This document shows, piece by piece, positions 1 through 9,052 of a stretch of 64,000 nucleotides of DNA. This DNA is from an uncultured Alphaproteobacteria bacterium. GTDB lineage: Bacteria; Pseudomonadota; Alphaproteobacteria; Caulobacterales; Caulobacteraceae. The DNA lies in NCBI GenBank assembly GCA_937920085.1, contig CALETE010000081.1, positions 1-64,000 on the forward strand, written 5' to 3'. A program made the position numbers and the translations under genes. How positions within the stretch are numbered: position 1 is the stretch's first letter; the number at the start of each line of letters is the position of its first letter. Below the pieces are notes generated by a model that was not told the DNA's origin, ran no database searches, and saw only the letters and a program-made list of their open reading frames with translations.

Positions 1-58
1 CGAACCGCCGACCTGTGGGTTATGAATCCACCGCTCTAACCATCTGAGCTACCCAGCC
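1..58 (-). tRNA. tRNA-Met (CAU anticodon), 3' end cut off by the window edge
   Basis: Read on the minus strand the segment starts GGCTGGG, then TAGCTCAG (D arm), an anticodon stem GTGGA with loop TTCATAA, and the start of the T arm. The loop gives anticodon CAU with A37, so this is a methionine-type tRNA (elongator Met or, if C34 is modified, Ile-CAU). About 19 bases (rest of the T arm and 3' acceptor strand) lie outside the window, so the acceptor stem cannot be checked. Confidence 0.85.
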
Positions 59-155
59 GCCGGGCCAATCGGCGAGGGGCGGTTTATAGGGTTTCACCTT
101 CGCCGCATCAAGCGGCTTGGGTGATAAGGATTCTCAAGCTAGTCTCTTTCTTACG

Positions 156-1184
156 ATGAGCGTGCTCCATCTCCTTGGAACGGCCGGCGAAGGCGGCGCG
201 GAAACCTATTTTCTCGAGCTTGCGCGGGCGCTTGCCCAGGCCGAAATCCCGCAATCGGCGGCGATTAGGGCCAATGCGCGGCGAGAAGAGGTTCTGGGTG
301 AGTTGGGCGTACCCCAGCAAACCTTTGGCTTTGGGGGTCCCATCGACCTTTTTACCCGACCACAGATCAGGCGATTCGCTCGGCAGCAGGATGTGAAGCT
401 GGCCCTAGCCTGGATGAATCGGGCAGCGCGCCACACCCCAAAGGGGCCCTGGGCCCGGGTCGGACGGCTGGGGGGCTATTACAATCTCAAATATTACCGG
501 GGCTTTGATGCCCTGGTGGCCAATACCGAGGACATTGCCGAATGGGTGGTGGGCCAGGGTTGGCCGGTGTCCAAGGTTCGCTATATCCCCAACTTTGCCG
601 CCGCCCCGCCAGAGGCTGAGCCCGTCGACCGCATGACCCTGCGGACCCCCGATGGGGCGCCCCTGCTGCTGGCCATGGGGCGTTTGCACGAGGCCAAGGC
701 CCATGATGTGGCCCTGCAGGCTCTGACCCGGATTCCTGAGGCCTATCTGTGGATTGCCGGGGTTGGGCCCATGGAGGCCAAGCTGAAGGCCATGGCTGAG
801 GCCCTTGGGGTCGAGAAGCGGGTACGGTTCTTGGGCTGGCGAACCGATGCCTCGGCCCTTTATCGGACGGCGGATATTTGCCTCTTCCCCTCGCGCTATG
901 AACCCCTGGGCAATGTGGTGATCCAGGCCTGGGCCCACGGTTTGCCCGTGGTGGCCGCCGCAAGCCAAGGTCCCTCTGCCCTGATCCGCGAGGGGGAGGA
1001 TGGCCTGCTTGTGCCCATAGATGACGATGTGGCCTTGGCCACGGCGGTGCAGAGCTTGCTCGACGACTCCGACCTGCGTCGCCGCCTTGCTGCCAGGGGG
1101 ATATTGCGGGTGGCCATGGAGTTTTCCCAGGCCGCCGTGGTGCATCACTGGCGCAATTTGTTTTCTGACCTCGGCGCCCTCTGA
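156..1184 (+). CDS. Glycosyltransferase family 4 (GT-B fold)
   Basis: Transfers a sugar from an activated donor, probably in surface polysaccharide or glycolipid synthesis. The N terminus (HLLGTAGEGGAETYFLELA) is the GGAE-type acceptor loop of GT4 enzymes. The C-terminal half carries the donor site: a family-type AMGRLHEAKAHDVALQAL stretch, RVRFLGW, and the nucleotide-sugar motif FPSRYEPLGNVVIQAWAHGLPVVA with E-x7-E-like spacing. I chose ATG 156; a TTG at 117 in the same frame would add 13 residues that do not resemble the family. The next gene overlaps its stop (TGATG), so the two are translationally coupled. The acceptor sugar cannot be read from sequence. Confidence 0.85.
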   Translation: MSVLHLLGTAGEGGAETYFLELARALAQAEIPQSAAIRANARREEVLGELGVPQQTFGFGGPIDLFTRPQIRRFARQQDVKLALAWMNRAARHTPKGPWARVGRLGGYYNLKYYRGFDALVANTEDIAEWVVGQGWPVSKVRYIPNFAAAPPEAEPVDRMTLRTPDGAPLLLAMGRLHEAKAHDVALQALTRIPEAYLWIAGVGPMEAKLKAMAEALGVEKRVRFLGWRTDASALYRTADICLFPSRYEPLGNVVIQAWAHGLPVVAAASQGPSALIREGEDGLLVPIDDDVALATAVQSLLDDSDLRRRLAARGILRVAMEFSQAAVVHHWRNLFSDLGAL

Positions 1185-2872
1185 TGTGTGGCATTGCTGG
1201 GGTTTTGCATGGGTCGACCTCGGCCCGCGCCCTGATCGACACGCTCAAGCATCGCGGGCCCAATGGCATTCGGGTTGAAGACCTGGACGGCGCCTCCCTG
1301 GCCCACGCCAGATTGTCGATCATCGACTTGGACGGCGGCTGGCAGCCCCTGCATGGGGCGGGCTGCACGGTGATCGGCAATGGGGAGATTTATAACTATC
1401 TTGAGCTGACAGAGACCTTCGGACTGTCCGACCAGCTGGCCACGGGGTCTGATTTTGAGCCCCTGCTGCATCTGTATGCCCAAGAAGGCCCGGCAGCCTT
1501 TCAGCGCCTGCGGGGCATGTACGCCTTTTGCCTGATCGGCGCCGATGGCCGAACCTGGCTGGTGCGAGACCCCTTTGGCATTAAGCCGCTCTATGTCCTT
1601 CAGAAGGACGGCGCTGTGCTGTTTGCCTCCGAGCCCCGGGCCTTTCTGGAGTCTGGGCTGGCGGCACCCAGCCCCTGCGAGGACGCGGTTCAGGAGCTGC
1701 TGGCCTTCAACTACACCCTGGGCAAGGGCCTGATCTTCGACGGTATCCAGCGGCTTGACCCCGGCGCCATTGTCGAGGTGGTGGATGGAAGGCTGATCCC
1801 CCACGGCCGACGCCCTGCCCTGCCCGCCTTGCCGCCCCGCCGGGAAACCGACGAGACCGCCCTGGTCAAGCGCTTGGACGCCGTGCTGGAAGATAGCGTC
1901 AGGGTCCACCAAAGATCTGACGTGCCCTACGGCCTCTTCCTGTCGGGCGGGATCGATTCCGCCGCCGTGGCCACCTTGATGGCGCGCCTCAATACCCGGC
2001 CCGTGACGGCCTTTACCTGCGGGTTTGATGCCCCAGGTGCCAAGGACGAGCGCGCCAAGGCCGAGCGGGTGGCCAAGGCCCTTAACCTAGACTGGCGAGA
2101 GACCCTGTTCACCGAGGCTGACTTTTGGGACATCCTGCCCCAGGTGGCCTGGGCCATGGACGACCCCACCGCCGACTATGCCGCCCTGCCGACCTTTAAG
2201 CTGGCCCAGGCCGCCAAGGGGACCCTGACCGTTGTGCTGACTGGCGAAGGCGGCGACGAGCTGTTTGGGGGCTATGGCCGGTATCGCCGAGCCCTGCGGC
2301 CAAAATGGCTAGGCGGGCGCTCCACTGCGCCCAGGGCGGAAAATCACGCAGCCGTGGCCCGCTGGACGGCGGCAGCACAGGCGCCCAAGGGCCTGTCCTT
2401 GCTGCAACAGGCGCAGTGGGCTGATGTGGCCACCTGGTTGCCCAATGACCTCTTGCTCAAGCTGGACCGCTGTCTCATGGCCAATGGGCTTGAGGGACGA
2501 ACGCCCTTCCTTGATCCGCAGGTCGCCGATTTCGCCTTCACCCTGCCAGATCGATTCAAGGTGCGCGGTCGCTATGGCAAATGGCTGGTGAGGACCTGGC
2601 TAGAGGGCGTTTGCCCAGCGGCAGATCCCTGGGCCCGCAAGCAGGGCTTTACGGTCCCGGTGGCGAGCTGGATCGCCCCCAAGGCCCAAGACATTGCCAA
2701 CCGCATCAGCAAGCTGGCCGCGGTTCGCGCGGTGCGAACCCCACAAGCTGTGGCGGCAAGCCTGGCCGCGGGCGAAGGGTGGCCCCTGCTGTTCTTTGCC
2801 GTCTGGTCGCAGATCCATCTGGAGGGCGCAGACCCCCGTCAGGCGTTAGAGACCTGCGTTGGGTCGCTTTAG
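1184..2872 (+). CDS. asnB: Asparagine synthase (glutamine-hydrolysing), AsnB-type
   Basis: Uses glutamine-derived ammonia and ATP to amidate aspartate, or a carboxyl group in a surface glycan. The start is MCGIAG, placing the glutaminase nucleophile Cys at residue 2 after Met removal. The Ntn-hydrolase domain runs to about residue 210, with RDPFGIKPLY and FASEPRAFL. The synthetase domain follows with the PP-loop pyrophosphatase motif LFLSGGIDSAAVA and LTGEGGDELFGGY. At 562 residues it is close to the family's usual 590-640. It overlaps the preceding glycosyltransferase by one base, so an amidotransferase role in polysaccharide decoration is as plausible as free asparagine synthesis. Its 3' end overlaps the convergent oxidoreductase by 27 bases. 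Confidence 0.85.
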   Translation: MCGIAGVLHGSTSARALIDTLKHRGPNGIRVEDLDGASLAHARLSIIDLDGGWQPLHGAGCTVIGNGEIYNYLELTETFGLSDQLATGSDFEPLLHLYAQEGPAAFQRLRGMYAFCLIGADGRTWLVRDPFGIKPLYVLQKDGAVLFASEPRAFLESGLAAPSPCEDAVQELLAFNYTLGKGLIFDGIQRLDPGAIVEVVDGRLIPHGRRPALPALPPRRETDETALVKRLDAVLEDSVRVHQRSDVPYGLFLSGGIDSAAVATLMARLNTRPVTAFTCGFDAPGAKDERAKAERVAKALNLDWRETLFTEADFWDILPQVAWAMDDPTADYAALPTFKLAQAAKGTLTVVLTGEGGDELFGGYGRYRRALRPKWLGGRSTAPRAENHAAVARWTAAAQAPKGLSLLQQAQWADVATWLPNDLLLKLDRCLMANGLEGRTPFLDPQVADFAFTLPDRFKVRGRYGKWLVRTWLEGVCPAADPWARKQGFTVPVASWIAPKAQDIANRISKLAAVRAVRTPQAVAASLAAGEGWPLLFFAVWSQIHLEGADPRQALETCVGSL

Positions 2873-3979
2873 GCCAAGGCGCGCACAGACCTCTGCGCCA
2901 ATAGCCAGGGAACTGGTCAGGCCCGGGCTCTCGATCCCGAACAGAGTGACTAGACCTTCTAGCCCGTGGGCATCAGGGCCATCGATCCGGAAGTCTGGCT
3001 GGGGCTCTCCGGGACCGTGCAGCTTTGGCCGGATGCCGGCATAGTCGGGGTTCAGCGCGCCGTCGGGCAGGCCCGGCCAGAACTTGCGGACATAGGCGTA
3101 GAACTCTCCGGCACGCGCTGGGTCGACGCTGTAATCCAGGGTGTCCACATAGGCCAGATCAGGCCCAAACACCGCCTGTCCGCCAAGGTCCCGTCGGTAA
3201 TGCGTGCCCAGGGCCCCGGGAATTGGGGGCGGATAAATCAATCGTGCGAACGGGGCCTTGCCCGACACGCGGAAATAGACGCCCTTGCCATAGTGCAGGG
3301 GCGGAATCGTCGCCGTTGGGAAGCCCTCTATCGTCGCCGCCACAGCCTGGGCCGAAAGGCCGGGCGCGGTCACTAGCAGACGCACGTCCAGGGTTGTCGG
3401 CTCGTCGCCCCCTGCCCGCACCCGCCAACCCCCACCTGGCAGGGCGCTGGCACCGGTAAAGGGGGTCGAGGTCACCACGGCCCCGCCGCCAGCTTCGATC
3501 TCGCCCTGCAGGGCCAGCATATAGCCATGGCTATCGAAGACGCCGCTTTCCGGAGAGATCAGAGCCGCCTTGCAGTTGAGTTCCGGCTCAAGCGCAAGGG
3601 CCTGGGCGGCGGTCATATGCGCCATGCCCTCCACATCATTGGCCTGAGCCTGGGCAAGGATAGGGTCAAGGCGGGCGACCTCTTCGTCATTGGTCGCCAC
3701 AACGAGCTTGCCGCACCGGTCATAGGCGACCTTATGGCTGTCGAGGAAGCTGTAAAGCGCCCGGCGGCCCTGCACACAGAGGCGCGCCTTCAAAGACCCG
3801 GTTGGATAGTAGAGACCCCCGTGGACCACTTCAGAATTCCGCGCTGAAACCCCTTCGCCTATGACGGGTCCTTCTTCCAGAACCGCAACCGTCAGGCCCT
3901 GCCGTGTGAGGGCATATCCGCAGGCTAGGCCAACAGCCCCCGCACCGACAACAACCGCATCAAAATCGAATTCGCTCAT
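2846..3979 (-). CDS. FAD-dependent oxidoreductase, L-2-hydroxyglutarate oxidase-like (DAO family)
   Basis: A flavoprotein predicted to oxidise a 2-hydroxy acid or amino acid. Residues 7-38 form the FAD Rossmann motif VVVGAGAVGLACGYALTRQG ending in an acidic residue. It is followed by the LhgO-type segment ARNSEVVHGGLYYPTGSLKA, in which the His can carry covalent or close flavin contacts. The C-terminal IESPGLTSSLAIGAEV is the second FAD-contact motif of the DAO fold. At 377 residues it matches LhgO-like proteins. It is transcribed alone, convergent with asnB. The substrate is inferred from family resemblance only. Confidence 0.8.
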   Translation of the reverse strand: MSEFDFDAVVVGAGAVGLACGYALTRQGLTVAVLEEGPVIGEGVSARNSEVVHGGLYYPTGSLKARLCVQGRRALYSFLDSHKVAYDRCGKLVVATNDEEVARLDPILAQAQANDVEGMAHMTAAQALALEPELNCKAALISPESGVFDSHGYMLALQGEIEAGGGAVVTSTPFTGASALPGGGWRVRAGGDEPTTLDVRLLVTAPGLSAQAVAATIEGFPTATIPPLHYGKGVYFRVSGKAPFARLIYPPPIPGALGTHYRRDLGGQAVFGPDLAYVDTLDYSVDPARAGEFYAYVRKFWPGLPDGALNPDYAGIRPKLHGPGEPQPDFRIDGPDAHGLEGLVTLFGIESPGLTSSLAIGAEVCARLGLKRPNAGL

Positions 3980-4071
3980 AGGCCCGACCTATCCCAAGCG
4001 CGGGCGTATGCAAATCCAGATGGGCGCACTAGGGTCGGCTCGGGTTCATTTCACGCCGAAGAGGGACATTC

Positions 4072-5238
4072 ATGCGACAGTTTGCAGGACTTGGGATTGC
4101 CATAACCCTCGCGGCCTCTAGTGCCTTGGCGGCGCCGCCGACCCTGTCTCAGACCGCGCTTTCCTGGACCCCAGAGCAGCAGGCCTGGGGTTACCGCCAT
4201 ATGGAAGACGCCTTCCCGGTCAAGACTGTGGCCAAGGGCGACTATGTCCGCAGCCTGCCCCAGGCCAAGCACCAGATCGATCCGAAATGGACCTGGGACC
4301 ACAAGGGCCAAACCGTGGCCAGCTATATGGCCGCGCACAATACCTCTGGCTTGCTGGTCCTCAAAAACGGCAAGATCGTGCTGGAGCGCTATGGCATGGG
4401 TCGTACGCCGACGGAGCGCTGGACATCGTTTTCCGTCGCCAAGTCCGTGACCTCGACCCTGGTGGGCGCAGCCATTGCTGATGGAAAGATCAAGAGCCTT
4501 GAGGACAAGGTCAGCACCTACCTGCCCGACCTCAAGGGCAGCGCCTATGACGATGTTACCATCCGCCAGCTCATCACCATGACCTCAGGGGTTAAATGGA
4601 ATGAGGACTATAGTGACCCGAACTCTGACGTGGCTCAGCTTGGCCTCTCTACGGCGGAGCCCGGGATCAATCCGACCGTCGCCTATATGCGCAAACTGCC
4701 CAGGGCCACGCCCCCCGGTACGAAGTTCGTCTACGACACGGGAGAGACTGACCTCACCGGAATCCTCGTCTCCACCGCCGTGGGCAAGCCCCTGTCCGCC
4801 TACCTATCAGAAAAAGTCTGGAAACCCTTCGGGATGGAGCAGGACGCCGTCTGGATGACCGACCAGGGGGGGCATGAGCGGGGCGGGTGCTGCCTGTCCA
4901 TGACCCTGAGAGACTATGCGCGTCTGGGTCAGTTTCTGCTGGAAGGTGGCGCAGCCCAAGGCAAGCCAATCACCCCCAAGGGCTGGGTCGCCGACGCCTC
5001 GGCCTATCATGTGAAGTTCGGCTCAGAGGTGGAGCCTCCGGAACTGGGCTATGGCTACTTCTTCTGGCTCATGCCTGGCGGCTATGCCGCAGAGGGGATT
5101 TTCGGCCAGCAAATCTTCGTTTTCCCAAAGGATGGCATTGTGATTGCCGTAAACTCCGCCTGGGCTGAAGCCGATAACGACAAGGACTGGGCCGCTCAAC
5201 ACGCTATGGCGGAGGCCGTCCGCAAGGCCTTGAAGTGA
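4072..5238 (+). CDS. Secreted serine hydrolase, beta-lactamase/NylB-like family
   Basis: A penicillin-binding-protein fold hydrolase exported to the periplasm. The signal peptide is the first about 20 residues (ending SSALAAPP). The nucleophile motif SVAKS (S-x-x-K) falls near residue 120, the Tyr motif YDTGE near residue 222, and the C-terminal GIFGQQI replaces the KTG box, as in 6-aminohexanoate-dimer hydrolases and related esterases. Its 388 residues are typical. The following alpha/beta hydrolase starts four bases before its stop, so both are likely one operon. The true substrate (ester, amide or beta-lactam) is not determinable here. Confidence 0.85.
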   Translation: MRQFAGLGIAITLAASSALAAPPTLSQTALSWTPEQQAWGYRHMEDAFPVKTVAKGDYVRSLPQAKHQIDPKWTWDHKGQTVASYMAAHNTSGLLVLKNGKIVLERYGMGRTPTERWTSFSVAKSVTSTLVGAAIADGKIKSLEDKVSTYLPDLKGSAYDDVTIRQLITMTSGVKWNEDYSDPNSDVAQLGLSTAEPGINPTVAYMRKLPRATPPGTKFVYDTGETDLTGILVSTAVGKPLSAYLSEKVWKPFGMEQDAVWMTDQGGHERGGCCLSMTLRDYARLGQFLLEGGAAQGKPITPKGWVADASAYHVKFGSEVEPPELGYGYFFWLMPGGYAAEGIFGQQIFVFPKDGIVIAVNSAWAEADNDKDWAAQHAMAEAVRKALK

Positions 5239-6041
5239 CCGCGCAAAACCTCGTCTACTTTCACGGCCAACCTGGCTCCCCTGATGAATTGCGCCTTGTG
5301 TCCCAGCATCGGGACATTGCGTCTATCTTCGCGCCGGACCGCAGCGCGGATCGAACAGACCTGAGCTTCGAGCAATATCTAGACGCCCTCGCTGGCGATA
5401 TTTTGGCGCGGTTTCCGTCTGGTAGCCTGAGACTGATCGGGTTCTCCATGGGGGCCTTCGTCGCCATGGAAATCAGCATACGGCTTACGGCCCAGGCCCT
5501 CGGTCGAGACATCAAACTCGATCTGATCTCGCCACCAGCGCCCTTAGACACCGGAAACTACCTTCCTCACATGGCCGGTGGGGTTGTCTTCAATCTGGCG
5601 AAAAGCGCGCCCTGGGCGTTTAGGATAATGACCGGCCTCCAGGCCAAGCTGGCCGCTGCAGCGCCTCAACTGCTTTACCGTCAACTGTTCAGCACAGCAG
5701 CAGGAGACGATAAGGCCTTGGCGGAAACCGCTGACTTTGAGGCGGTGATCCTGGCCCTGTTGGACAAGACCCTGAGGGGCGAGGCGAAGGGTTACCGGCG
5801 GGAGGTTCTTGCCTTTGTGAGGTCAAGTGCAGATCGGCTGACCAGGGTCACCGCCCCGGTCACCCTATGGCAAGGAACCGCTGACAATTGGACACCGCCC
5901 GCCATGGCTGATGCCTTGAGCCACGCCTTGCCAAATCTTCAGGGCCACAGGCGGTTTCAGGGATTGTCGCATTACTCGACCCTGATCGCAGCGCTTACGC
6001 AGATCCTTGTAATCAGACCGAAAACCAGCTCCGGGACTTAG
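5235..6041 (+). CDS. Alpha/beta hydrolase
   Basis: A cytosolic alpha/beta-hydrolase fold protein. The oxyanion region is FHGQPGSPDEL near residue 10, the nucleophile elbow GFSMGAF is near residue 74, an acid is likely in GTADNWTPP, and the catalytic His lies in LSHYS near the C terminus. It starts with GTG at 5235, overlapping the stop of the preceding serine hydrolase, which supports coupled expression and perhaps sequential action on one substrate. There is no signal peptide. Its 3' end is 8 bases from that of a convergent gene. Confidence 0.75.
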   Translation: MTAQNLVYFHGQPGSPDELRLVSQHRDIASIFAPDRSADRTDLSFEQYLDALAGDILARFPSGSLRLIGFSMGAFVAMEISIRLTAQALGRDIKLDLISPPAPLDTGNYLPHMAGGVVFNLAKSAPWAFRIMTGLQAKLAAAAPQLLYRQLFSTAAGDDKALAETADFEAVILALLDKTLRGEAKGYRREVLAFVRSSADRLTRVTAPVTLWQGTADNWTPPAMADALSHALPNLQGHRRFQGLSHYSTLIAALTQILVIRPKTSSGT

Positions 6042-6049
6042 GAGCAGAC

Positions 6050-7273
6050 CTAAGTACTCAGCGTACTGGGCAGGTTTTCGTTTGCCGAGTCGGAGCGCCG
6101 TGGGGACTTTCTCCTAGACACAGGGCGGGTCTGGAAATTTTCCACATTGAATCCATCCAAATTGGATTGGAAATCATGCAAGATATCAATGACTTCCTCG
6201 GCAGGGACAATGAGGTCGACCCCAGATGGAAACCGGTACTGCCAAAAACTGACGATGTGGGAGATGACCCCAATCCGCTCTCCCAGAACCACAAACATGC
6301 TGGGTGCGTTCATCAAGAAATCGCGAAACGCCATAGGATGGTCGTTTTGAGTTAGGTCACGATAGGCATCGTCATAAACCTGAAGCGCTTCCTGCACCTC
6401 GAGCCGACGAAGGTGAATGGTCTTGGCTAAAGTGAATTTTGAGGCCTCAATCATCCGCGACTGGTCATTGTCGACGAAGCTTGACGACTTCAGCATGGGA
6501 ATTTCGTCTAGGACATCTGAAAGCCGAGGCAACAAATCATTGAGTGCCCATTTGTAGTAGAGAAAGCCCTTCCAGCTGAAAATGCCCTCTCGATAACTCT
6601 CCGCATCCAGCCGCATCACATTACGCAGGGGCTCTAAACGCTCATCAATGGTTGTCGAGAGAATGACCCCCGCCATTTTGAGGCCGCTGCTACTATTGTT
6701 CTGGTTTGGGAATGCCAATTCGATGAGAGCTTGGATCTGAATGCCGACGAAGTTTTGCATCTTCTCCATATCGGCGTCGGATATGGCGAAATAGTTCGGC
6801 GCTATGGAATAGCCCTTCCGAATCAAGGACTCCTTCATGAGGAAGGGATCGAGCGACGGTAGGCCATTGAGTTCCCGCAACAGGGCAGCATCCCGCTGAA
6901 GGGTTCCGGTATCCTGGGTCAACTCTTCTAGGATCGACAACCAGCCCCGCTGGCCCACGAAGAAGGATTGACCGCCAAGGCGCAGATCGCTGCGCTCAAA
7001 GGGTAGGATTACCTTGGTGGCAACGGTCGGCGGAAAGTCGAACACAAATCGCTCGTCCTGCCGCACGCGGTGCTTCAGGATGATGCTCTCATTGAGGACC
7101 GGATTTGAGAAAAATGGCTGCTTTAAGTAGACGCCATCATCCGGATCTCTCGTCTCTGCTACGGCAAGCAGGTTTAGGACACGACTGGTCGACGCCGTGC
7201 GCTTCAAAGCATCGAGGTTGCGAACCGATCGGTCCCCACCGCGCACCCGAGGATTGCGTTTTTCAGCGGCCAC
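6050..7273 (-). CDS. Hypothetical protein, 407 residues, family not recognised
   Basis: A long open frame with a GTG start; TTGGAG lies about 13 bases upstream. The product looks soluble and mixed alpha/beta, with a basic N terminus (KRNPRVRGGDRSVRN) and a basic, probably disordered C terminus (SRRKSPRRSD). I see no Walker, nuclease, HTH or membrane motif. Base composition is visibly more AT-rich than the neighbours, and the upstream 667 bases are gene-free with AT-rich stretches, so it could be acquired. Coding is supported by length and lack of a competing frame; function is unknown. Confidence 0.7.
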   Translation of the reverse strand: MAAEKRNPRVRGGDRSVRNLDALKRTASTSRVLNLLAVAETRDPDDGVYLKQPFFSNPVLNESIILKHRVRQDERFVFDFPPTVATKVILPFERSDLRLGGQSFFVGQRGWLSILEELTQDTGTLQRDAALLRELNGLPSLDPFLMKESLIRKGYSIAPNYFAISDADMEKMQNFVGIQIQALIELAFPNQNNSSSGLKMAGVILSTTIDERLEPLRNVMRLDAESYREGIFSWKGFLYYKWALNDLLPRLSDVLDEIPMLKSSSFVDNDQSRMIEASKFTLAKTIHLRRLEVQEALQVYDDAYRDLTQNDHPMAFRDFLMNAPSMFVVLGERIGVISHIVSFWQYRFPSGVDLIVPAEEVIDILHDFQSNLDGFNVENFQTRPVSRRKSPRRSDSANENLPSTLST

Positions 7274-7940
7274 TTACGAAACCATTCTCCAAGGGGGCAA
7301 AGCTCGACAGTGTCACGCCCATCTAAGTTAATAGTCACCGGCAAAGGTTGAAAAAGAACGACCATGCGGCACCCACATACCCGGCTGCATCAGGCACGGG
7401 GGCAAATATCCCGAAATTCGGACTGAAAAATCATCTAACCTATTGAATTATAATATTTCTATATTCAGGGCTTCGGTTCAAAAAATATAGGCTCAGCGAC
7501 CAAAATTAGGGGTGGAGGTGGCCCTTCACCGTCTTTTTGCCCCAAGAAATCCACGTCAATTGCGCCCCTCGATCCAAGGTGTGCGCCCTTGCAAACAGAT
7601 GTGCCAGACGACAGTGCCAACGGACACGGGGACAAGGTGCAATCACAGGGTCCCCAAAAACGCATCATGTGCCCAAGATAAGCCCCATCTTGCGGACCTT
7701 AGCCGGTATTGCGCCTCGCAGACCCTGAGACGGCAGCACCCAAGATTCGACCCTCTTTGAGCATAAACTTGTTGTCGAGCCTCACTTCGGTGCACGATCT
7801 TGCAATTTCTTTCCACCTGCGTCTGCTAAAGTCCTTGCAAGATCATAGAAGGTTGTCGCAATTGCTCGCCTAAGCCATGCCCTTAGCGCGCTGAATCCAG
7901 CACGATTAGAGCCAATTTTTCCCAAGTTCACGAGTAAAAC
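7274..7940. other. Gene-free region with an AT-rich stretch and an inverted repeat
   Basis: There is no convincing gene in these 667 bases: the open frames are short, lack ribosome binding sites and overlap one another. Around 7430-7500 the sequence is AT-rich (runs such as ATTATAATATTTCTATATT), unlike its surroundings. A perfect 10-bp inverted repeat GATCTTGCAA/TTGCAAGATC lies at 7796-7805 and 7835-7844, upstream of the Lrp-family gene. Confidence 0.5.
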
Positions 7941-8438
7941 ATGTCTGAGCCCCTGGACGCCGTTGATGCAAAGATTCTGGACCTCATCCAGCACGACGCA
8001 GCCTTGAGCGTGGCCGAGATCGCTGAACGGGTCGGGCTATCTTCCAGCCCCTGCTGGCGGCGCATCAAACGCCTGGAGGACTCAGGCGTGATCCAAAGAC
8101 GTGTCACAATTCTGGATCGCGACAAACTGGGTCTGGGTTTCGAAGTCTACTGCACGGTTAAGCTCTCACTGCCGACCAAGGACAATCTGGACGCCTTCGA
8201 ATCCGCCATCGGCAAACTTCCGGAGGTGGTTCAATGTGCCACTGTCACAGGGGCAGCTGATTATGAGCTACGGATTGTCACCCGGGATATGCACGCCTTC
8301 GATACCTTCCTACGGGAGAAAATTCTTGGGCTGGGGCTCGTGTCCAACATCGAAAGCCGGATCGTGATCCGCTCGGTGAAGAATACCACAGCTGCCCCCT
8401 TGGGACTGATCAGCGCTTTCGTGGGTGCCCAAGACTAA
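7941..8438 (+). CDS. Lrp/AsnC family transcriptional regulator
   Basis: A DNA-binding regulator that responds to amino acids, usually an octamer of dimers. The N-terminal winged HTH spans about residues 8-60 (AEIAERVGLSSSPCWRRIKRL, then EDSGVIQ). The C-terminal ligand/oligomerisation domain (RAM) includes VVQCATVTGAADYELRIV. At 165 residues it has the normal family length. Its last four bases overlap those of convergent pgsA. The regulated genes are not evident; the inverted repeat at 7796-7844 may be its own operator. Confidence 0.9.
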   Translation: MSEPLDAVDAKILDLIQHDAALSVAEIAERVGLSSSPCWRRIKRLEDSGVIQRRVTILDRDKLGLGFEVYCTVKLSLPTKDNLDAFESAIGKLPEVVQCATVTGAADYELRIVTRDMHAFDTFLREKILGLGLVSNIESRIVIRSVKNTTAAPLGLISAFVGAQD

Positions 8439-9043
8439 GCCCTCAAAGCCCGGCGGGTCTGGTCCCAGTACTGAATGCCCGTCACCAGGGTGATCAAGGT
8501 CGCGACCCAAAGCGCACCGTGGGCGAAGACGGCGAGCGCATCAAACCCAGGCGCGGACGGATTAGAAACTTGGCCTGCCGCAAGGCACAATTCGGCCCCC
8601 AGCGCGATGAGCTGACAGGTAGTTTTCCACTTAGCCAGCATGGTTACGGGCAGTTTGATACCCTTTCCGGCACCAACCTCGCGCAGGGCGCTGACTGTAA
8701 ACTCGCGGAACAGGATCAGGCCTGACGGCACCACCACCATGGGCTGTGGCCCCAGGGCCAGCAGCCCCAATATGGCACCGCAGACCAGGACCTTGTCGCC
8801 GATAGGATCAAGGATGGCACCCCATACCGTGACCGCGTCTAGCTTGCGCGCCAGCCAGCCGTCGAAAAAGTCTGTGACCGCGGCAATCACAAAGGCCCAG
8901 AAGGCGAAATTCATCAGGGCCTGATGGCTGTCGGCACCAAGCCTAAAGAACGGAACCCCACCCCCTACGGCCGCCAGCGCCAAAAACATGAACAGGGTCA
9001 GGACTAAGCGCCCTGACGAGAGAAGATTGGGGATGAATTTCAT
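8435..9043 (-). CDS. pgsA: CDP-diacylglycerol--glycerol-3-phosphate 3-phosphatidyltransferase
   Basis: An inner-membrane enzyme making phosphatidylglycerophosphate, the committed step to phosphatidylglycerol and cardiolipin. The CDP-alcohol phosphotransferase signature D-G-x2-A-R-x8-G-x3-D-x3-D is visible as DGWLARKLDAVTVWGAILDPIGDK around residues 60-85, preceded by FWAFVIAAVTDFF. Several hydrophobic helices span the 202 residues. It follows uvrC with a 9-base gap in the same direction, a pairing conserved in many alphaproteobacteria, so the two are probably co-transcribed. Confidence 0.92.
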   Translation of the reverse strand: MKFIPNLLSSGRLVLTLFMFLALAAVGGGVPFFRLGADSHQALMNFAFWAFVIAAVTDFFDGWLARKLDAVTVWGAILDPIGDKVLVCGAILGLLALGPQPMVVVPSGLILFREFTVSALREVGAGKGIKLPVTMLAKWKTTCQLIALGAELCLAAGQVSNPSAPGFDALAVFAHGALWVATLITLVTGIQYWDQTRRALRA

Positions 9044-9052
9044 GCTTTGAGT

